Assembly (NCBI RefSeq): GCF_020911925.1
Contig: NZ_CP087134.1
Coordinates: 1,426,001-1,490,000, forward strand
Direction: 5' to 3'
Source: Flavobacterium cupriresistens
GTDB taxonomy: Bacteria > Bacteroidota > Bacteroidia > Flavobacteriales > Flavobacteriaceae
Length of the DNA: 64,000 nucleotides
Made by a program: the position numbers and the translations under genes. Under the pieces are notes generated by a model, which was not told the DNA's origin, did no database searches, and saw nothing but the letters and a program-made list of their open reading frames with translations. Positions 1 to 8,103 of the stretch are shown here, piece by piece; the stretch's first letter is position 1, and every line of letters begins with the position of its first letter.

Positions 1-219
1 GCTGAAAACAATACCATTTCTGTAACTGATTTGGATATTCTTGACTTTGATGAGCCAGATGAAACTGACGACAATCCATTGTTTGAAATGGAAAAAAATG
101 CAATCGAAAAAGCATTGTTTAAACACAACGGAAACATTAGCAAGACGGCTGAAGAATTGGGTTTGTCCAGAGCCGCTTTATACAGAAGAATTGAAAAATA
201 CGATTTAAAGAATTTGTAA
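1..219 (+). CDS. NtrC-type sigma-54 response regulator, C-terminal fragment
   Basis: The frame is open from base 1, so only the last 72 residues are in the window; the gene begins upstream. The visible part ends in a Fis-type helix-turn-helix (HNGNISKTAEELGLSRAALY) after an acidic linker. This is the usual DNA-binding end of sigma-54-dependent NtrC-family regulators. The receiver and AAA+ domains would lie upstream and are not seen. A sensor kinase follows 176 bp downstream on the same strand, so the two are probably cognate partners. The family assignment is firm for the HTH and inferred for the rest. Confidence 0.85.
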   Translation, partial: AENNTISVTDLDILDFDEPDETDDNPLFEMEKNAIEKALFKHNGNISKTAEELGLSRAALYRRIEKYDLKNL

Positions 220-239
220 ACTGCGGTGAGAATAATTTT

Positions 240-379
240 GCCACAGATTAGAGGATTAAAAGGATTAAAAATCTGTGGCGTAAAAAATAGCCACGAATTA
301 CACGAATTACACTAATTCGTTCGTGGCAAAAAAATAATTCGTGGCAAGAAAATCAATTCAATCCTTTTAATCTGTGGCA
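240..379. repeat. Inverted repeat pair, 'GCCACAGATT' family
   Basis: The spacer begins with GCCACAGATTAGAGGATT and ends with AATCCTTTTAATCTGTGGC, which are inverted arms. An inner CACGAATT/AATTCGTG pair lies between them. The same arms recur at 2274, 2563-2588, 4046-4130 and 52676-52733, so this is a dispersed repeat family rather than a local terminator. Confidence 0.7.
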
Positions 380-395
380 TAAAAAAAATAAAATA

Positions 396-1721
396 ATGAA
401 AAACTGGAAGTTCTATAATGCTTTGTTTATAAGAGTTTTGTTGGTTATGACGCTCTTTTTTCTTTGCGTTTTTTTAATTTATAAGACGTTTTACTACAAT
501 GCAGTTTTAGTTGGTGCTTTTGTGGTCATAGTATTATTTGAGATGTATTTCTATATCAAAAATGAATCGTTGTTTTATGACAAAACATTGCTTTCGATCT
601 TGCAAAATGATTTTTCGACCAATTTCCCGGAAGAGAATAAAAAGGGCAATTTCAAAAACCTGTACCTGTTGTACGATACTTTAAAAGTGCAGAAGCAGGA
701 GCAGACCTCCAAAGAACTTGTTTATCGTTCGATTTTGAATAGTATAGACACAGCCACTTTGATTTTGGAAAAGGAGAATGAAGAATGGGATATTTTTTTG
801 ATGAACGATTGTTTCTCTAACCTCTTTAAAGTTCCAAAAGTCAGTCATTGGAAATACCTTAAAAATTATCTGCCGTCACTTTGTGATGAAATTGAAAAAG
901 TAGAGTTTGCCGAGTTAAAAACAGCGATTTCGATTAAAATAGAATCACAAGACTTGCAGACTTTTATGCTGCAAACCTCCCATACCAAAACCTACAACAA
1001 AGAGTATTTTATTATTTTATTGGATAGTATTCAGCGTGTAATAGAGAAGAAAGAGAAGGAGGCGTGGATTAATTTAATGAAGATTATTTCGCACGAGTTA
1101 ATGAATTCCTTGACGCCAATTCGTGCGCTTTCACAGAATTTACTCCACATTGTCGATCAGGAGGCACTCGAAGAAGAAGATTTTGATGATATCAAAAGCA
1201 GTATTTCGACGATCATAAACAGAAGTGATCATTTGCAGGTTTTTGTCGAAAATTATCGAAAACTGGCGATGTTGCCAACGCCAAATAAAGTAATGACCCC
1301 TATAAATGCGCTTTTTGAGGATTGTATGAGAATTATGACCCCCATTCTCAAGGCTGAAAATATCGAATTGATCAATGAAATTAATAGTTCACGTTCTATT
1401 CTGATTGATAAAAATCAAATGGAGCAAGTGATTATTAATCTAATTACCAACAGTGTTTATGCCTTGAAAGATAAAAGTGAAAAGAAAATGTTTTTGTCCA
1501 GTTACTCCGAGAACAATCGGTTTTTTATCATTATTTCAGATAACGGAAAAGGAATTGATCCAGCCATAAAAGACAAAGTTTTTCTGCCGTTTTTCACCAC
1601 CAGAAAAGACGGCGCGGGAATTGGCTTAACGCTTTCTAAAAACATTATAGAAGCACATGGCGGTTATTTAAGTTATCAGACAGATGAAGATAAAACCAAC
1701 TTTGTTATTTGTCTTATTTAA
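396..1721 (+). CDS. NtrY-like sensor histidine kinase
   Basis: A 441-residue membrane sensor kinase that would phosphorylate the response regulator just upstream. The N terminus has two hydrophobic segments (about residues 11-30 and 33-52). A PAS-like linker follows at about 110-215. The HisKA H-box is ISHELMNSLTPI with the phospho-acceptor at about H233. The HATPase domain has an N-box (NLITNSVYAL), a G1 box (DNGKGI) and a G2 box (GAGIGL) near the C terminus. The order regulator-kinase, with a PAS-like linker and no HAMP obvious by eye, resembles NtrY-type kinases. The signal sensed cannot be read from the sequence. The ATG start is preceded by an AT-rich repeat spacer. Confidence 0.9.
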   Translation: MKNWKFYNALFIRVLLVMTLFFLCVFLIYKTFYYNAVLVGAFVVIVLFEMYFYIKNESLFYDKTLLSILQNDFSTNFPEENKKGNFKNLYLLYDTLKVQKQEQTSKELVYRSILNSIDTATLILEKENEEWDIFLMNDCFSNLFKVPKVSHWKYLKNYLPSLCDEIEKVEFAELKTAISIKIESQDLQTFMLQTSHTKTYNKEYFIILLDSIQRVIEKKEKEAWINLMKIISHELMNSLTPIRALSQNLLHIVDQEALEEEDFDDIKSSISTIINRSDHLQVFVENYRKLAMLPTPNKVMTPINALFEDCMRIMTPILKAENIELINEINSSRSILIDKNQMEQVIINLITNSVYALKDKSEKKMFLSSYSENNRFFIIISDNGKGIDPAIKDKVFLPFFTTRKDGAGIGLTLSKNIIEAHGGYLSYQTDEDKTNFVICLI

Positions 1722-1731
1722 AAAAGGTTTA

Positions 1732-1843
1732 AACCATATAAGTGATGTAAGTTCATTTAAACTTTGCGAACTCTTTGCATAAAGTTTAAGGCAAAGCTTA
1801 GTTTTAGCGTAACGTTAATATGAACTTATATCACTTATATGGT
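1732..1843. repeat. Imperfect palindrome, 'ACCATATAAGTGAT' family
   Basis: The left arm (1732-1762, AACCATATAAGTGATGTAAG...) is complementary to the right arm (1816-1843, ...TATCACTTATATGGT). The interior holds GCGAACTCTTTGCATAAAGTTTAAGG-like sequence of another repeat family. Related full palindromes lie at 6740-6964, 60870-60934 and 60971-61034, and single arms occur in the 25.6-27.0 kb array. Confidence 0.75.
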
Positions 1844-1855
1844 GAAAAAAAAACA

Positions 1856-2182
1856 CTATAATTCTATCTCAGGCTGCCAAAAATGCTTCTCAAAATCTAT
1901 AATCTGATGGTTGACGACTTTAATCCCTTCGCTTTCGAGTAATTGCTGCATTAGATTGGTTCCGTCAAAATGATGTTTTCCGGTCAGAAGCCCTTTTCGG
2001 TTAACAACGCGATGTGCGGGAATATCATCCATATCATGACAGGCATTCATTGCCCAACCCACCATTCGTGCAGAACGAGCAGTTCCTAAAGCTTTTGCAA
2101 TAGCGCCATACGAAGTTACTTTTCCGTAAGGAATCTGTCTGGCAATAGTATAAACTCTTTCGAAAAAATTCTCTTCAGCCAT
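1856..2182 (-). CDS. Alkyltransferase-like (ATL) DNA-binding protein, MGMT family
   Basis: A 108-residue protein equal to the DNA-binding half of O6-methylguanine-DNA methyltransferases. It shows IPYGKVTSYGAIAKAL, a winged-helix segment, and GWAMNAC. At the active-site loop the usual PCHRV is PAHRV (residues about 54-58), so the alkyl-acceptor cysteine is replaced by alanine. In the ATL family such proteins flip and bind alkylated guanine without repairing it and pass lesions to nucleotide excision repair. That function is inferred from family knowledge. It stands alone, with repeat-filled spacers on both sides. Confidence 0.88.
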   Translation of the reverse strand: MAEENFFERVYTIARQIPYGKVTSYGAIAKALGTARSARMVGWAMNACHDMDDIPAHRVVNRKGLLTGKHHFDGTNLMQQLLESEGIKVVNHQIIDFEKHFWQPEIEL

Positions 2183-2384
2183 AAGTTGATTTTTTGTTGC
2201 AGATTAATTAAATGTGTTTTGATTATCATGATCTTTTTGCCACTAATTTCACCAATTGGCACGAATTATTTTTTTGCCACAGATTAAAAAGATTTCAATG
2301 ATTTTAATGGGTGTGATTTTTTTTAATTCTATACAAATAAATTTACAGGACTGATAAATAAAAAGTTAGCTTAATTAAGTTTTG

Positions 2385-2562
2385 ATTATTCTTATCTTTT
2401 CGCCGCGAATTAAACGAATTAATTAGTGTAATTAGTGCAATTCGTGTTAGCTTTTTTTGCACTACAGCTATTAATCATTCTTATTTTTTCGCCGCGAATT
2501 AAACGAATTAATTAGTGTAATTAGTGCAATTCGTGGCAACTTTTTTTTGCACTAGAGATCAT
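2385..2562. repeat. Two tandem ~89-bp repeats in the 2183-2599 spacer
   Basis: CGCCGCGAATTAAACGAATT occurs at 2401 and again at 2490, giving an 89-bp period. Both copies continue through AATTAGTGTAATTAGTGCAATTCGTG and a run of T, then GCACTA. The copies are nearly identical, so the duplication is recent or maintained by conversion. The rest of this 417-bp spacer is AT-rich, with arms of the GCCACAGATT family at about 2274 and 2563-2588. No gene is seen. Confidence 0.8.
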
Positions 2563-2599
2563 TAATCATTTTAATCCTTTAATCTGTGGCCTGTATTTT

Positions 2600-3235
2600 T
2601 TAACTAAAATAGTAATTTAGAATATTAAAAAGCGTGGCAATAGAGATCAGTCCGGTGATACTCCCAATGATGGTATTCATGTTTCGCATCATATAATCTG
2701 TTTTCTTTTCGATTCTCCCGAAGAAAGCAATATAGCTGTATAAAGCCATAAAGGAACCCAAAACAGAACCTAAAACAAACGTAAAGATAATGTTGTTTTC
2801 GAAGGCAAAAAGGTGGTAAGAGGCCAAAGTGACGCTCACAACCACATAATAAGGAATCGGAAAGAAATTTAAACCCGAAAGAAGCATGCCTAAAAAGAAG
2901 CGGCTTCTTTTGCTGCTCTTTTTAATTTTTGATTTTTTGGCTTTAGGTTCTTTTGCTATAAACAGAAAATAAATCGTTAGTATAGAAAAAATACCAAAAC
3001 CAACTTCACGTAATAAAGTCACAACATCCGGACGGTTATCAATTACGCGCGCAAACAAAACAGCCAGCGAAACCTGAAATAAAATAACCAGTACGGCCCC
3101 GACAGTAAACCATAAAGCATTCTTTTTTCCTTCTTTTAGATTTATTTTAGCGGCTGTCATGTTGATTAATCCGGGCGGAATAATTCCAATGAAAGCAGCT
3201 ATGAAACCAGAAATTAAAGGAGTAAGTAATGCCAT
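2600..3235 (-). CDS. LysE-family translocator (amino acid exporter)
   Basis: A 211-residue integral membrane protein with about six hydrophobic segments and a basic cytoplasmic loop (KEPKAKKSKIKKSSKR, about residues 95-110). The N-terminal GFIAAFIGIIPPGLINM matches the conserved PGP/PGL opening of LysE/RhtB exporters. The family exports basic or neutral amino acids and related solutes; the substrate here is unknown. It runs in the same direction as trmB, whose start lies upstream beyond a short gap of about 43 bp, so the two are probably co-transcribed. Confidence 0.8.
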   Translation of the reverse strand: MALLTPLISGFIAAFIGIIPPGLINMTAAKINLKEGKKNALWFTVGAVLVILFQVSLAVLFARVIDNRPDVVTLLREVGFGIFSILTIYFLFIAKEPKAKKSKIKKSSKRSRFFLGMLLSGLNFFPIPYYVVVSVTLASYHLFAFENNIIFTFVLGSVLGSFMALYSYIAFFGRIEKKTDYMMRNMNTIIGSITGLISIATLFNILNYYFS

Positions 3236-3278
3236 TCAGTTGATTGATGGGTTATAAAAAGTTGATTTTAAAATTAAA

Positions 3279-3956
3279 TTAGTCTTTAATTTTAAAACGA
3301 ATATACGTAATTGCCTTATTAATTTCTAAATATTGTTTTTCATAGAAAGTTTGAAAAGCAGTAACTTCTTCCGGACTTCCTTCGTTTTTGTATACATTGT
3401 GATTCGCATATAGAACCTCGTGTCCCTCACCGTGTAATAATCCAAGGGTATACCCGTGCATAAATTCACTGTCGGTTTTAAGGTTTACAACACCGTCTTT
3501 TTTAAGGATTTTTTTATACAATTGCAAAAACTCAGAGTTTGTCATTCTGTGTTTCGTTCTTTTGTATTTGATTTGCGGATCCGGAAAAGTAATCCAGATT
3601 TCATCTACTTCATTATCAGCAAAAATATGATTGATCAATTCGATTTGAGTTCTAACAAAAGCAACATTATGCAAACCGGTATCTACAGCAGTTTTAGCAC
3701 CTCTCCAGAAACGAGCCCCTTTGATATCAATTCCGACAAAATTTTTGTTGGGATATTTTTCTGCTAATCCAACAGAATATTCACCCTTTCCGCATCCTAA
3801 TTCTAAAACTAATGGATTGTCATTTTTAAAGAAATCAGAATTCCATTTTCCTCTTAGGGGCATTAAATTGCCTACAACTTCTTCTCTGGTTGGTTGAAAA
3901 ACGTTTTGAAATGTTTCGTTTTCTCTGAATCTTTTTAGTTTATTTTTACTTCCCAC
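3279..3956 (-). CDS. trmB: tRNA (guanine-N7-)-methyltransferase TrmB
   Basis: The enzyme methylates G46 of tRNA using S-adenosylmethionine. The SAM-binding motif LELGCGKGEYSVGLA, the acidic NFVGIDIKGARFWRGA strand, and the catalytic/substrate loop TFPDPQIKYKRTKHRM are all present. The reading frame is open back to a TTG at 3977. I prefer the GTG at 3954-3956 because it gives the family-typical beginning MGSKNKLKRF and a length of 225 residues. The seven extra residues of the longer version look like read-through of the leader. A single-copy housekeeping gene in this group. Confidence 0.93.
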   Translation of the reverse strand: MGSKNKLKRFRENETFQNVFQPTREEVVGNLMPLRGKWNSDFFKNDNPLVLELGCGKGEYSVGLAEKYPNKNFVGIDIKGARFWRGAKTAVDTGLHNVAFVRTQIELINHIFADNEVDEIWITFPDPQIKYKRTKHRMTNSEFLQLYKKILKKDGVVNLKTDSEFMHGYTLGLLHGEGHEVLYANHNVYKNEGSPEEVTAFQTFYEKQYLEINKAITYIRFKIKD

Positions 3957-4045
3957 TTTTACAAAAATTTTCAGCAAAATTAAGGAATATAAACGAATGA
4001 ATTACCTGTAACGGTTTAAAAACGATTAGTAGGATTGATTTTTTT

Positions 4046-4130
4046 GCCACAGATTAGAAGATTAAAGTGATTTTCTTGTTTTAATAAAGTATTCGAAATG
4101 AAAAATCAGTTTAATCCCTTAATCTGTGGC
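4046..4130. repeat. Imperfect palindrome, 'GCCACAGATT' family
   Basis: GCCACAGATTAGAAGATTAA at the left is complementary to TTAATCCCTTAATCTGTGGC at the right, spaced by about 45 bases. Same family as 240-379 and 52676-52733. Confidence 0.7.
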
Positions 4131-4220
4131 CTGTTTTTAATCTGTTTTTAGTTTTTTCGCCACTAATTAATTCAAGTAGCTAGTTAATCCTATTTGACGA
4201 AAACACAAAAAGATTGATTT

Positions 4221-4351
4221 GCCTCCTGCTTCAGCTGGAGGTATATGATTGAGAGGTGAATAATTGGCTTTAGCCGAAAGAACCGTGGTATAATTCGGCT
4301 AAAGCCATTAAATCTTGAACTACTTAAAATCCTCCAGCTGAAGCAGGAGGC
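4221..4351. repeat. Nested perfect inverted repeats (REP/MITE-like element)
   Basis: The outer arms at 4221-4241 and 4331-4351 are exact reverse complements over 21 bases (core CTGCTTCAGCTGGAGG). Inside them a second exact pair, TGGCTTTAGCCGAA (4265-4278) and TTCGGCTAAAGCCA (4294-4307), forms an inner hairpin. The element sits in the 594-bp spacer between trmB and amt, is richer in GC than its surroundings, and codes for nothing. The remainder of that spacer is AT-rich without a recognisable gene. Confidence 0.85.
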
Positions 4352-4550
4352 TATTAAAAATGATACTTTTGAAAATATTTTAATTTTTACTAGAAATTTA
4401 CGTTGTTATAATTCAAAAATGAGGTATAGGCGGTCTAATTTCAAACATAAAACAACTCGCAACTTAAATTAATTACAAGAATTAATTTTATCGCATAAAG
4501 TTTAAGGGCAAAGAAATTAGTGAAAATCAGTGTGATTCGTGTTAGTTTTT

Positions 4551-5933
4551 TTAATGATATTCTACTTCCGCGACCGCTAATAATTTTGGATCGAGTGTTT
4601 CGTCATGTTGTGATAAGTCCAAACCAATATGTTCGTTTTCTTCAGAAACACGCAACGGAATAATGAAATTGGTTACTTTGAACAGGAAATACGCCCCGAA
4701 GAAAGTAAAGATCGAAACCAAAACCAATGCCATCATGTGATGCCCAAAGACATTCCAACCACCATGTAATAAACTGGCATTTTCGCCATGAGCAAAGATA
4801 GCAGTCAGAATCATTCCCATAATTCCGCCAACACCATGGCAGGCAAAAACATCAAGCGTATCATCAAATCTTCTGGAAAGACTACAATTAACTACAGAAT
4901 TGGAGACCAAAGCCGTAATAAATCCAAAAAACATACTCTCAGGAACCGAAACATAACCCGCAGCGGGCGTTATAGAAACCAATCCGACAACCGCTCCGAT
5001 ACAAGCTCCCAAAGCCGAAACTTTCCTGCCGTTCATTCTGTCAAAGAAAACCCAGGTTAACATTGCCGCTGCCGATGCGGTAGTGGTGGTCGCAAATGCC
5101 ATTGCGGCCGTTCCGTTGGCAGCAAGTGCAGAACCGGCGTTGAATCCGAACCAGCCAAACCACAACATACCCGTTCCTAATAATACGAAAGGAATATTAG
5201 TGGGGATGTGCAGACTGTTTTTTCTTTTTCCCAAAACCAAAACTCCGGCCAGTGCTGCAAAACCCGAACTCATGTGTACTACAGTTCCTCCGGCGAAATC
5301 TTTCACACCAAAATAACTTCCCAAAATACCGGTCGGATACCAAACCACGTGGCATAATGGGGCGTATATGAAAATAGTAAATAAGCTGATAAAAATTAAA
5401 TACGAAATAAAACGAACGCGTTCTGCAAATGAACCCGTAATAATCGCCGGAGCAATTATGGCAAACTTCATTTGAAACAAAGCAAATAACATAAACGGAA
5501 TCGTACTGGCCAGTTTTTTATGCGGAAGAACACCCACATAATCCATAAAAGCAAAAGTGGTCGGATTGCCAAAGAAACTGTAAAAATGGTCTCCTGAGCC
5601 AAAACCGACAGGATCACCAAAAGCCAGACTGAAACCTACTGTTACCCATAAAAGTGTTACAACACCCAAACAGATAAAACTCTGCAGCATAGTCGAAATA
5701 ACGTTTTTCTTGCCAACCATTCCACCATAAAAGAAAGACAATCCCGGAGTCATAATCAAAACCAGACAACAGGATGTCAACATCCAGGCAACATCGGCAG
5801 TAACGATATGATCGGTGGTGCCAAATTCAGACAATACATAATTGTTTTCTGTAACAGTGGGCCAAAAGGCTCCTGTAATACAAACAATACTGATAATAAT
5901 AAAGGAAATGATCCAGCGTTTTTCTATTTTCAT
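4551..5933 (-). CDS. amt: Ammonium transporter (Amt/MEP/Rh family)
   Basis: A 460-residue channel that conducts ammonium across the inner membrane. It begins with a hydrophobic helix, then shows DVAWMLTSCCLVLIMTPGLSFFYGG, typical of the first core helix. GGTVVHMSSGFAAL and CHGVGGIMG carry the twin pore histidines, and LLGTGMLWFGWFGFNAGSALAANG is also present. About eleven to twelve membrane segments are visible, and the C-terminal tail (EENEHIGLDLSQHDETLDP) matches the regulatory tail of Amt proteins. No P-II (glnK) gene is adjacent, which is unusual since many amt genes pair with glnK. The 5' leader has an AACCCTA/TAGGGTT hairpin (5953-5973). Confidence 0.95.
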   Translation of the reverse strand: MKIEKRWIISFIIISIVCITGAFWPTVTENNYVLSEFGTTDHIVTADVAWMLTSCCLVLIMTPGLSFFYGGMVGKKNVISTMLQSFICLGVVTLLWVTVGFSLAFGDPVGFGSGDHFYSFFGNPTTFAFMDYVGVLPHKKLASTIPFMLFALFQMKFAIIAPAIITGSFAERVRFISYLIFISLFTIFIYAPLCHVVWYPTGILGSYFGVKDFAGGTVVHMSSGFAALAGVLVLGKRKNSLHIPTNIPFVLLGTGMLWFGWFGFNAGSALAANGTAAMAFATTTTASAAAMLTWVFFDRMNGRKVSALGACIGAVVGLVSITPAAGYVSVPESMFFGFITALVSNSVVNCSLSRRFDDTLDVFACHGVGGIMGMILTAIFAHGENASLLHGGWNVFGHHMMALVLVSIFTFFGAYFLFKVTNFIIPLRVSEENEHIGLDLSQHDETLDPKLLAVAEVEYH

Positions 5934-6058
5934 TTTTCAAATACTTTGTGTGAACCCTATTTTTTTTAGGGTTAAAGTTATGAAAAAATAAATATTCAGG
6001 ATTTAATGGCTTGAAAAACAGGGGTAATTGTCTAATTTTAGTTAATTTTTCAAAACAA

Positions 6059-6106
6059 GGCTCGTTTTTTTGATAGTATTCTATTTTGACTATCAAAAAA
6101 AGAGCC
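6059..6106. repeat. Long inverted repeat in amt / NTF2-like spacer
   Basis: GGCTCGTTTTTTTGATAGT (6059-6077) is complementary to ACTATCAAAAAAAGAGCC (6089-6106) with one bulge. It could be a transcript end for the minus-strand gene at 6197-6688, but no run of U follows the stem, so the terminator role is uncertain. Confidence 0.5.
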
Positions 6107-6196
6107 CTAATTGATAAATGTGTTACAAGTAAAGGAGAGATTACTTCTGTAACAGGTCCGAAAAGTTATAATTGTAATAAGAAAACGAAGAAATGT

Positions 6197-6688
6197 TTAT
6201 TTTTTCTGAAGTTTTGCGATTAATACGTCTTCAATTGGAGCTTTTATTTTAATAGCAGCATCAACTTCGTCATTCGGAACAGTCATGGATAAAACATAAT
6301 GTTGAATTTTCCATTCTTTCCCAACTTTTACCAAAACACCCGATCCGCGGCAAATTTTCATTTGGGTATTTAGTAATTCATCAAACCAAGCTGTTTTTCC
6401 GGATTTGTCAAAAAAGATATGACGTTCTAAGGTGGTGAAATTCCAAGTTGTTCCTTTGTCGAAGAAGGGTTTTGCCCATGTTTTAAAGTCTGGTTTTACC
6501 CAATTTTCGGTGGCGTCTGTACCAATAAAAATGGCATCTTCGGCCATTAAATCAAAATATGCATCAAATTTTACATCGGCAGCTGCTTTGTGCCAACTGT
6601 TTAGTATTTGATTGATTTTGTCTTTTTCGGCATTTTGGGCATTCGTAAAAGTGGTGATGAAGAGTAGGAGTAACAGTGCTTTTTTCAT
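6197..6688 (-). CDS. Exported SnoaL/NTF2-like protein (DUF4440-like)
   Basis: A 163-residue protein with a signal peptide (MKKALLLLLFITTFTNAQ). It is followed by one NTF2-like domain: LNSWHKAAADVKFDAYFDLMAEDAIFIGTD at the start, and VLVKVGKEWKIQHYVLSMTVPND at the end. This fold is used by small hydrolases, isomerases and ligand-binding proteins; no catalytic set is evident, so no reaction is assigned. It stands alone, with a palindromic repeat upstream of its start. Confidence 0.75.
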   Translation of the reverse strand: MKKALLLLLFITTFTNAQNAEKDKINQILNSWHKAAADVKFDAYFDLMAEDAIFIGTDATENWVKPDFKTWAKPFFDKGTTWNFTTLERHIFFDKSGKTAWFDELLNTQMKICRGSGVLVKVGKEWKIQHYVLSMTVPNDEVDAAIKIKAPIEDVLIAKLQKK

Positions 6689-6739
6689 GAGTGAGATTAT
6701 TTGGTTTTAGAGTTAAGAAATATAGTGAAAGTTTTTTTA

Positions 6740-6964
6740 AACCATATAAGTGATATAAGTTCATATAAACTTTGTGGCTCTGTGTTGAGGGTTAACCGCA
6801 AGGTGCGCAAAGAATTTTTATTGCTGTGTTTATTTAAACGCTAAGTCCGCAAAGCTTTGTAAAAAAAACTTTGCGCACCTTGCGTAGACCTTTGCGCACC
6901 TTGCGGTTAAATCAAGACAAAGATTTTACATACTATAATATGCACTTACATCGCTTATATGGTT
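6740..6964. repeat. Palindrome of the 'ACCATATAAGTGAT' family with a composite interior
   Basis: The left arm AACCATATAAGTGATATAAG (from 6740) and right arm ACTTACATCGCTTATATGGTT (to 6964) enclose a second inverted pair. That inner pair is made of AACCGCAAGGTGCGCAAAG and CTTTGCGCACCTTGCGGTT sequences (about 6791 and 6890). It is therefore one repeat family nested in another. It fills most of the 351-bp spacer; a TATATTTG box (7011-7018) before the next gene may be a -7 element. Confidence 0.75.
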
Positions 6965-7040
6965 TCAATTTTTTTAATAAAATACAAATTAGAAATCAAT
7001 CAAAAACCAGTATATTTGATTACTTTAAAATACCACTGTT

Positions 7041-7730
7041 ATGAACCCGAAAATCTTTATAAGTTCCCTGGTTATCTCTTCTCTAGTTTTAGTGTCTTGT
7101 AAAAAAGAACTGGAACCACAGGAGAATACTCCAACATCAGAATTGATAAAATTAGGATTGATGAAAGATACGACGAAAGTCAATCCGGTAGTTCAGGCAC
7201 CCGTTGCCAATCAAAATACGGTTATGAATGCAACAGGAGGGATAAATCCGGCACACGGAAAACCCGGACATCGTTGCGATATTGCCGTTGGAGCACCTTT
7301 AAATTCAGCTCCGACACAAGCACAGCAAACGCAGCAAACAACTGCAGGGCAACCGGTACAAACCGTACAAGTAAAACCGAATCAACCCGTAGTTACAACG
7401 ACAACAACGGCTGCTGCTCCTGTAAAAGTAGCAAAAGGAATGAATCCATCACACGGACAACCCGGACACAGATGCGATATTCCGGTCGGATCACCGTTGA
7501 ACTCTCCGGTAGGTACTAAACCAGTGGCCACTTCGCAAGCAGGAACCCCTTCACAAAGCGGAACTTCTACACAGAAATTTACGGTAACACCACCAGCCGC
7601 AAACAATGCAGTTCCAGCCTTATTAAGTACTGAAACCGAAACAAAAGTAGCCGAAGGAATGAATCCCGCACACGGTCAACCCGGACATCGTTGTGATGTT
7701 GCTGTTGGTGCGCCTTTACCAAAATCGTAA
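7041..7730 (+). CDS. Lipoprotein with three GxNPxHGxPGHRCDIxVGxPL repeats
   Basis: A 229-residue lipoprotein: lipobox LVISSLVLVSC with acylated Cys near residue 20, then charged KKELEPQ. Three copies of a 22-24 residue unit (starting about residues 66, 132 and 206) share NPxHGxPGHRCDIxVGxPL. They are separated by Gln/Thr/Ala/Pro-rich low-complexity linkers. Each unit has two His and one Cys in fixed spacing, which could bind a metal or heme or form disulfides; this is inference. I do not recognise a characterised family. It is monocistronic, with a strong terminator at 7753-7786. Confidence 0.8.
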   Translation: MNPKIFISSLVISSLVLVSCKKELEPQENTPTSELIKLGLMKDTTKVNPVVQAPVANQNTVMNATGGINPAHGKPGHRCDIAVGAPLNSAPTQAQQTQQTTAGQPVQTVQVKPNQPVVTTTTTAAAPVKVAKGMNPSHGQPGHRCDIPVGSPLNSPVGTKPVATSQAGTPSQSGTSTQKFTVTPPAANNAVPALLSTETETKVAEGMNPAHGQPGHRCDVAVGAPLPKS

Positions 7731-7752
7731 AACATTATTTCATATAAATAGA

Positions 7753-7786
7753 AACCCGAATACAGAAGTTTGTATTCGGGTTTTTT
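7753..7786 (+). terminator. Rho-independent terminator
   Basis: AACCCGAATACA - loop - TGTATTCGGGTT followed by a run of T, 22 bp after the stop of the HGxPGHRCD lipoprotein. Confidence 0.9.
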
Positions 7787-7870
7787 ATTTTGTCATAGGT
7801 TTTTAAACCTTCTTGCTTTTGGGTTCTCGCAGTCGCAAAATCGCAAAGTTCCCTCTCTCCCCCTCCAAAT

Positions 7871-7935
7871 GTCAGGCTGAGCGAAGTCGAAGCCCCTTTT
7901 TAACTTAACGAGTCTTCGACTTCGCTCAGGGTGAC
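7871..7935. repeat. Inverted repeat, 'CTGAGCGAAGTCGAAG' family
   Basis: GTCAGGCTGAGCGAAGTCGA and TCGACTTCGCTCAGGGTGAC face each other across a short spacer. The same pair of arms recurs at 47143-47205. The rest of the 7787-8103 spacer holds AATTTGGAATTT repeats and no gene. Confidence 0.75.
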
Positions 7936-8103
7936 AATAGTATAAAATAGAAATTTTATCAGGAAGAGGATTCGTATTTTTTAAAACTGGTTTTAACACA
8001 AAGGAGTTGTCAGTTTTTTAACCTTTGTTCCTCTGCACCTTTACGCCTCTACATCTCCAAAAGTTTGGAATTTGGAATTTAAAAATTTGGAATTTCCAGT
8101 CCT

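Noticed and set aside
4788..5316. Two plus-strand frames of 90 and 77 codons inside amt
   Set aside because: They lie wholly antisense to a clear transporter gene and have no recognisable composition or motif.
5953..5973. Riboswitch in the amt leader
   Set aside because: Only one short AACCCTA/TAGGGTT hairpin is present, without any conserved aptamer-like core.
7011..7018. Complete promoter of the HGxPGHRCD lipoprotein
   Set aside because: TATATTTG fits the -7 box, but no TTTG lies about 19 bp upstream, so only half of the pattern is supported.
7274..7519. Second frame inside the HGxPGHRCD lipoprotein gene
   Set aside because: It results from the repetitive codons of the true frame and has no start context of its own.
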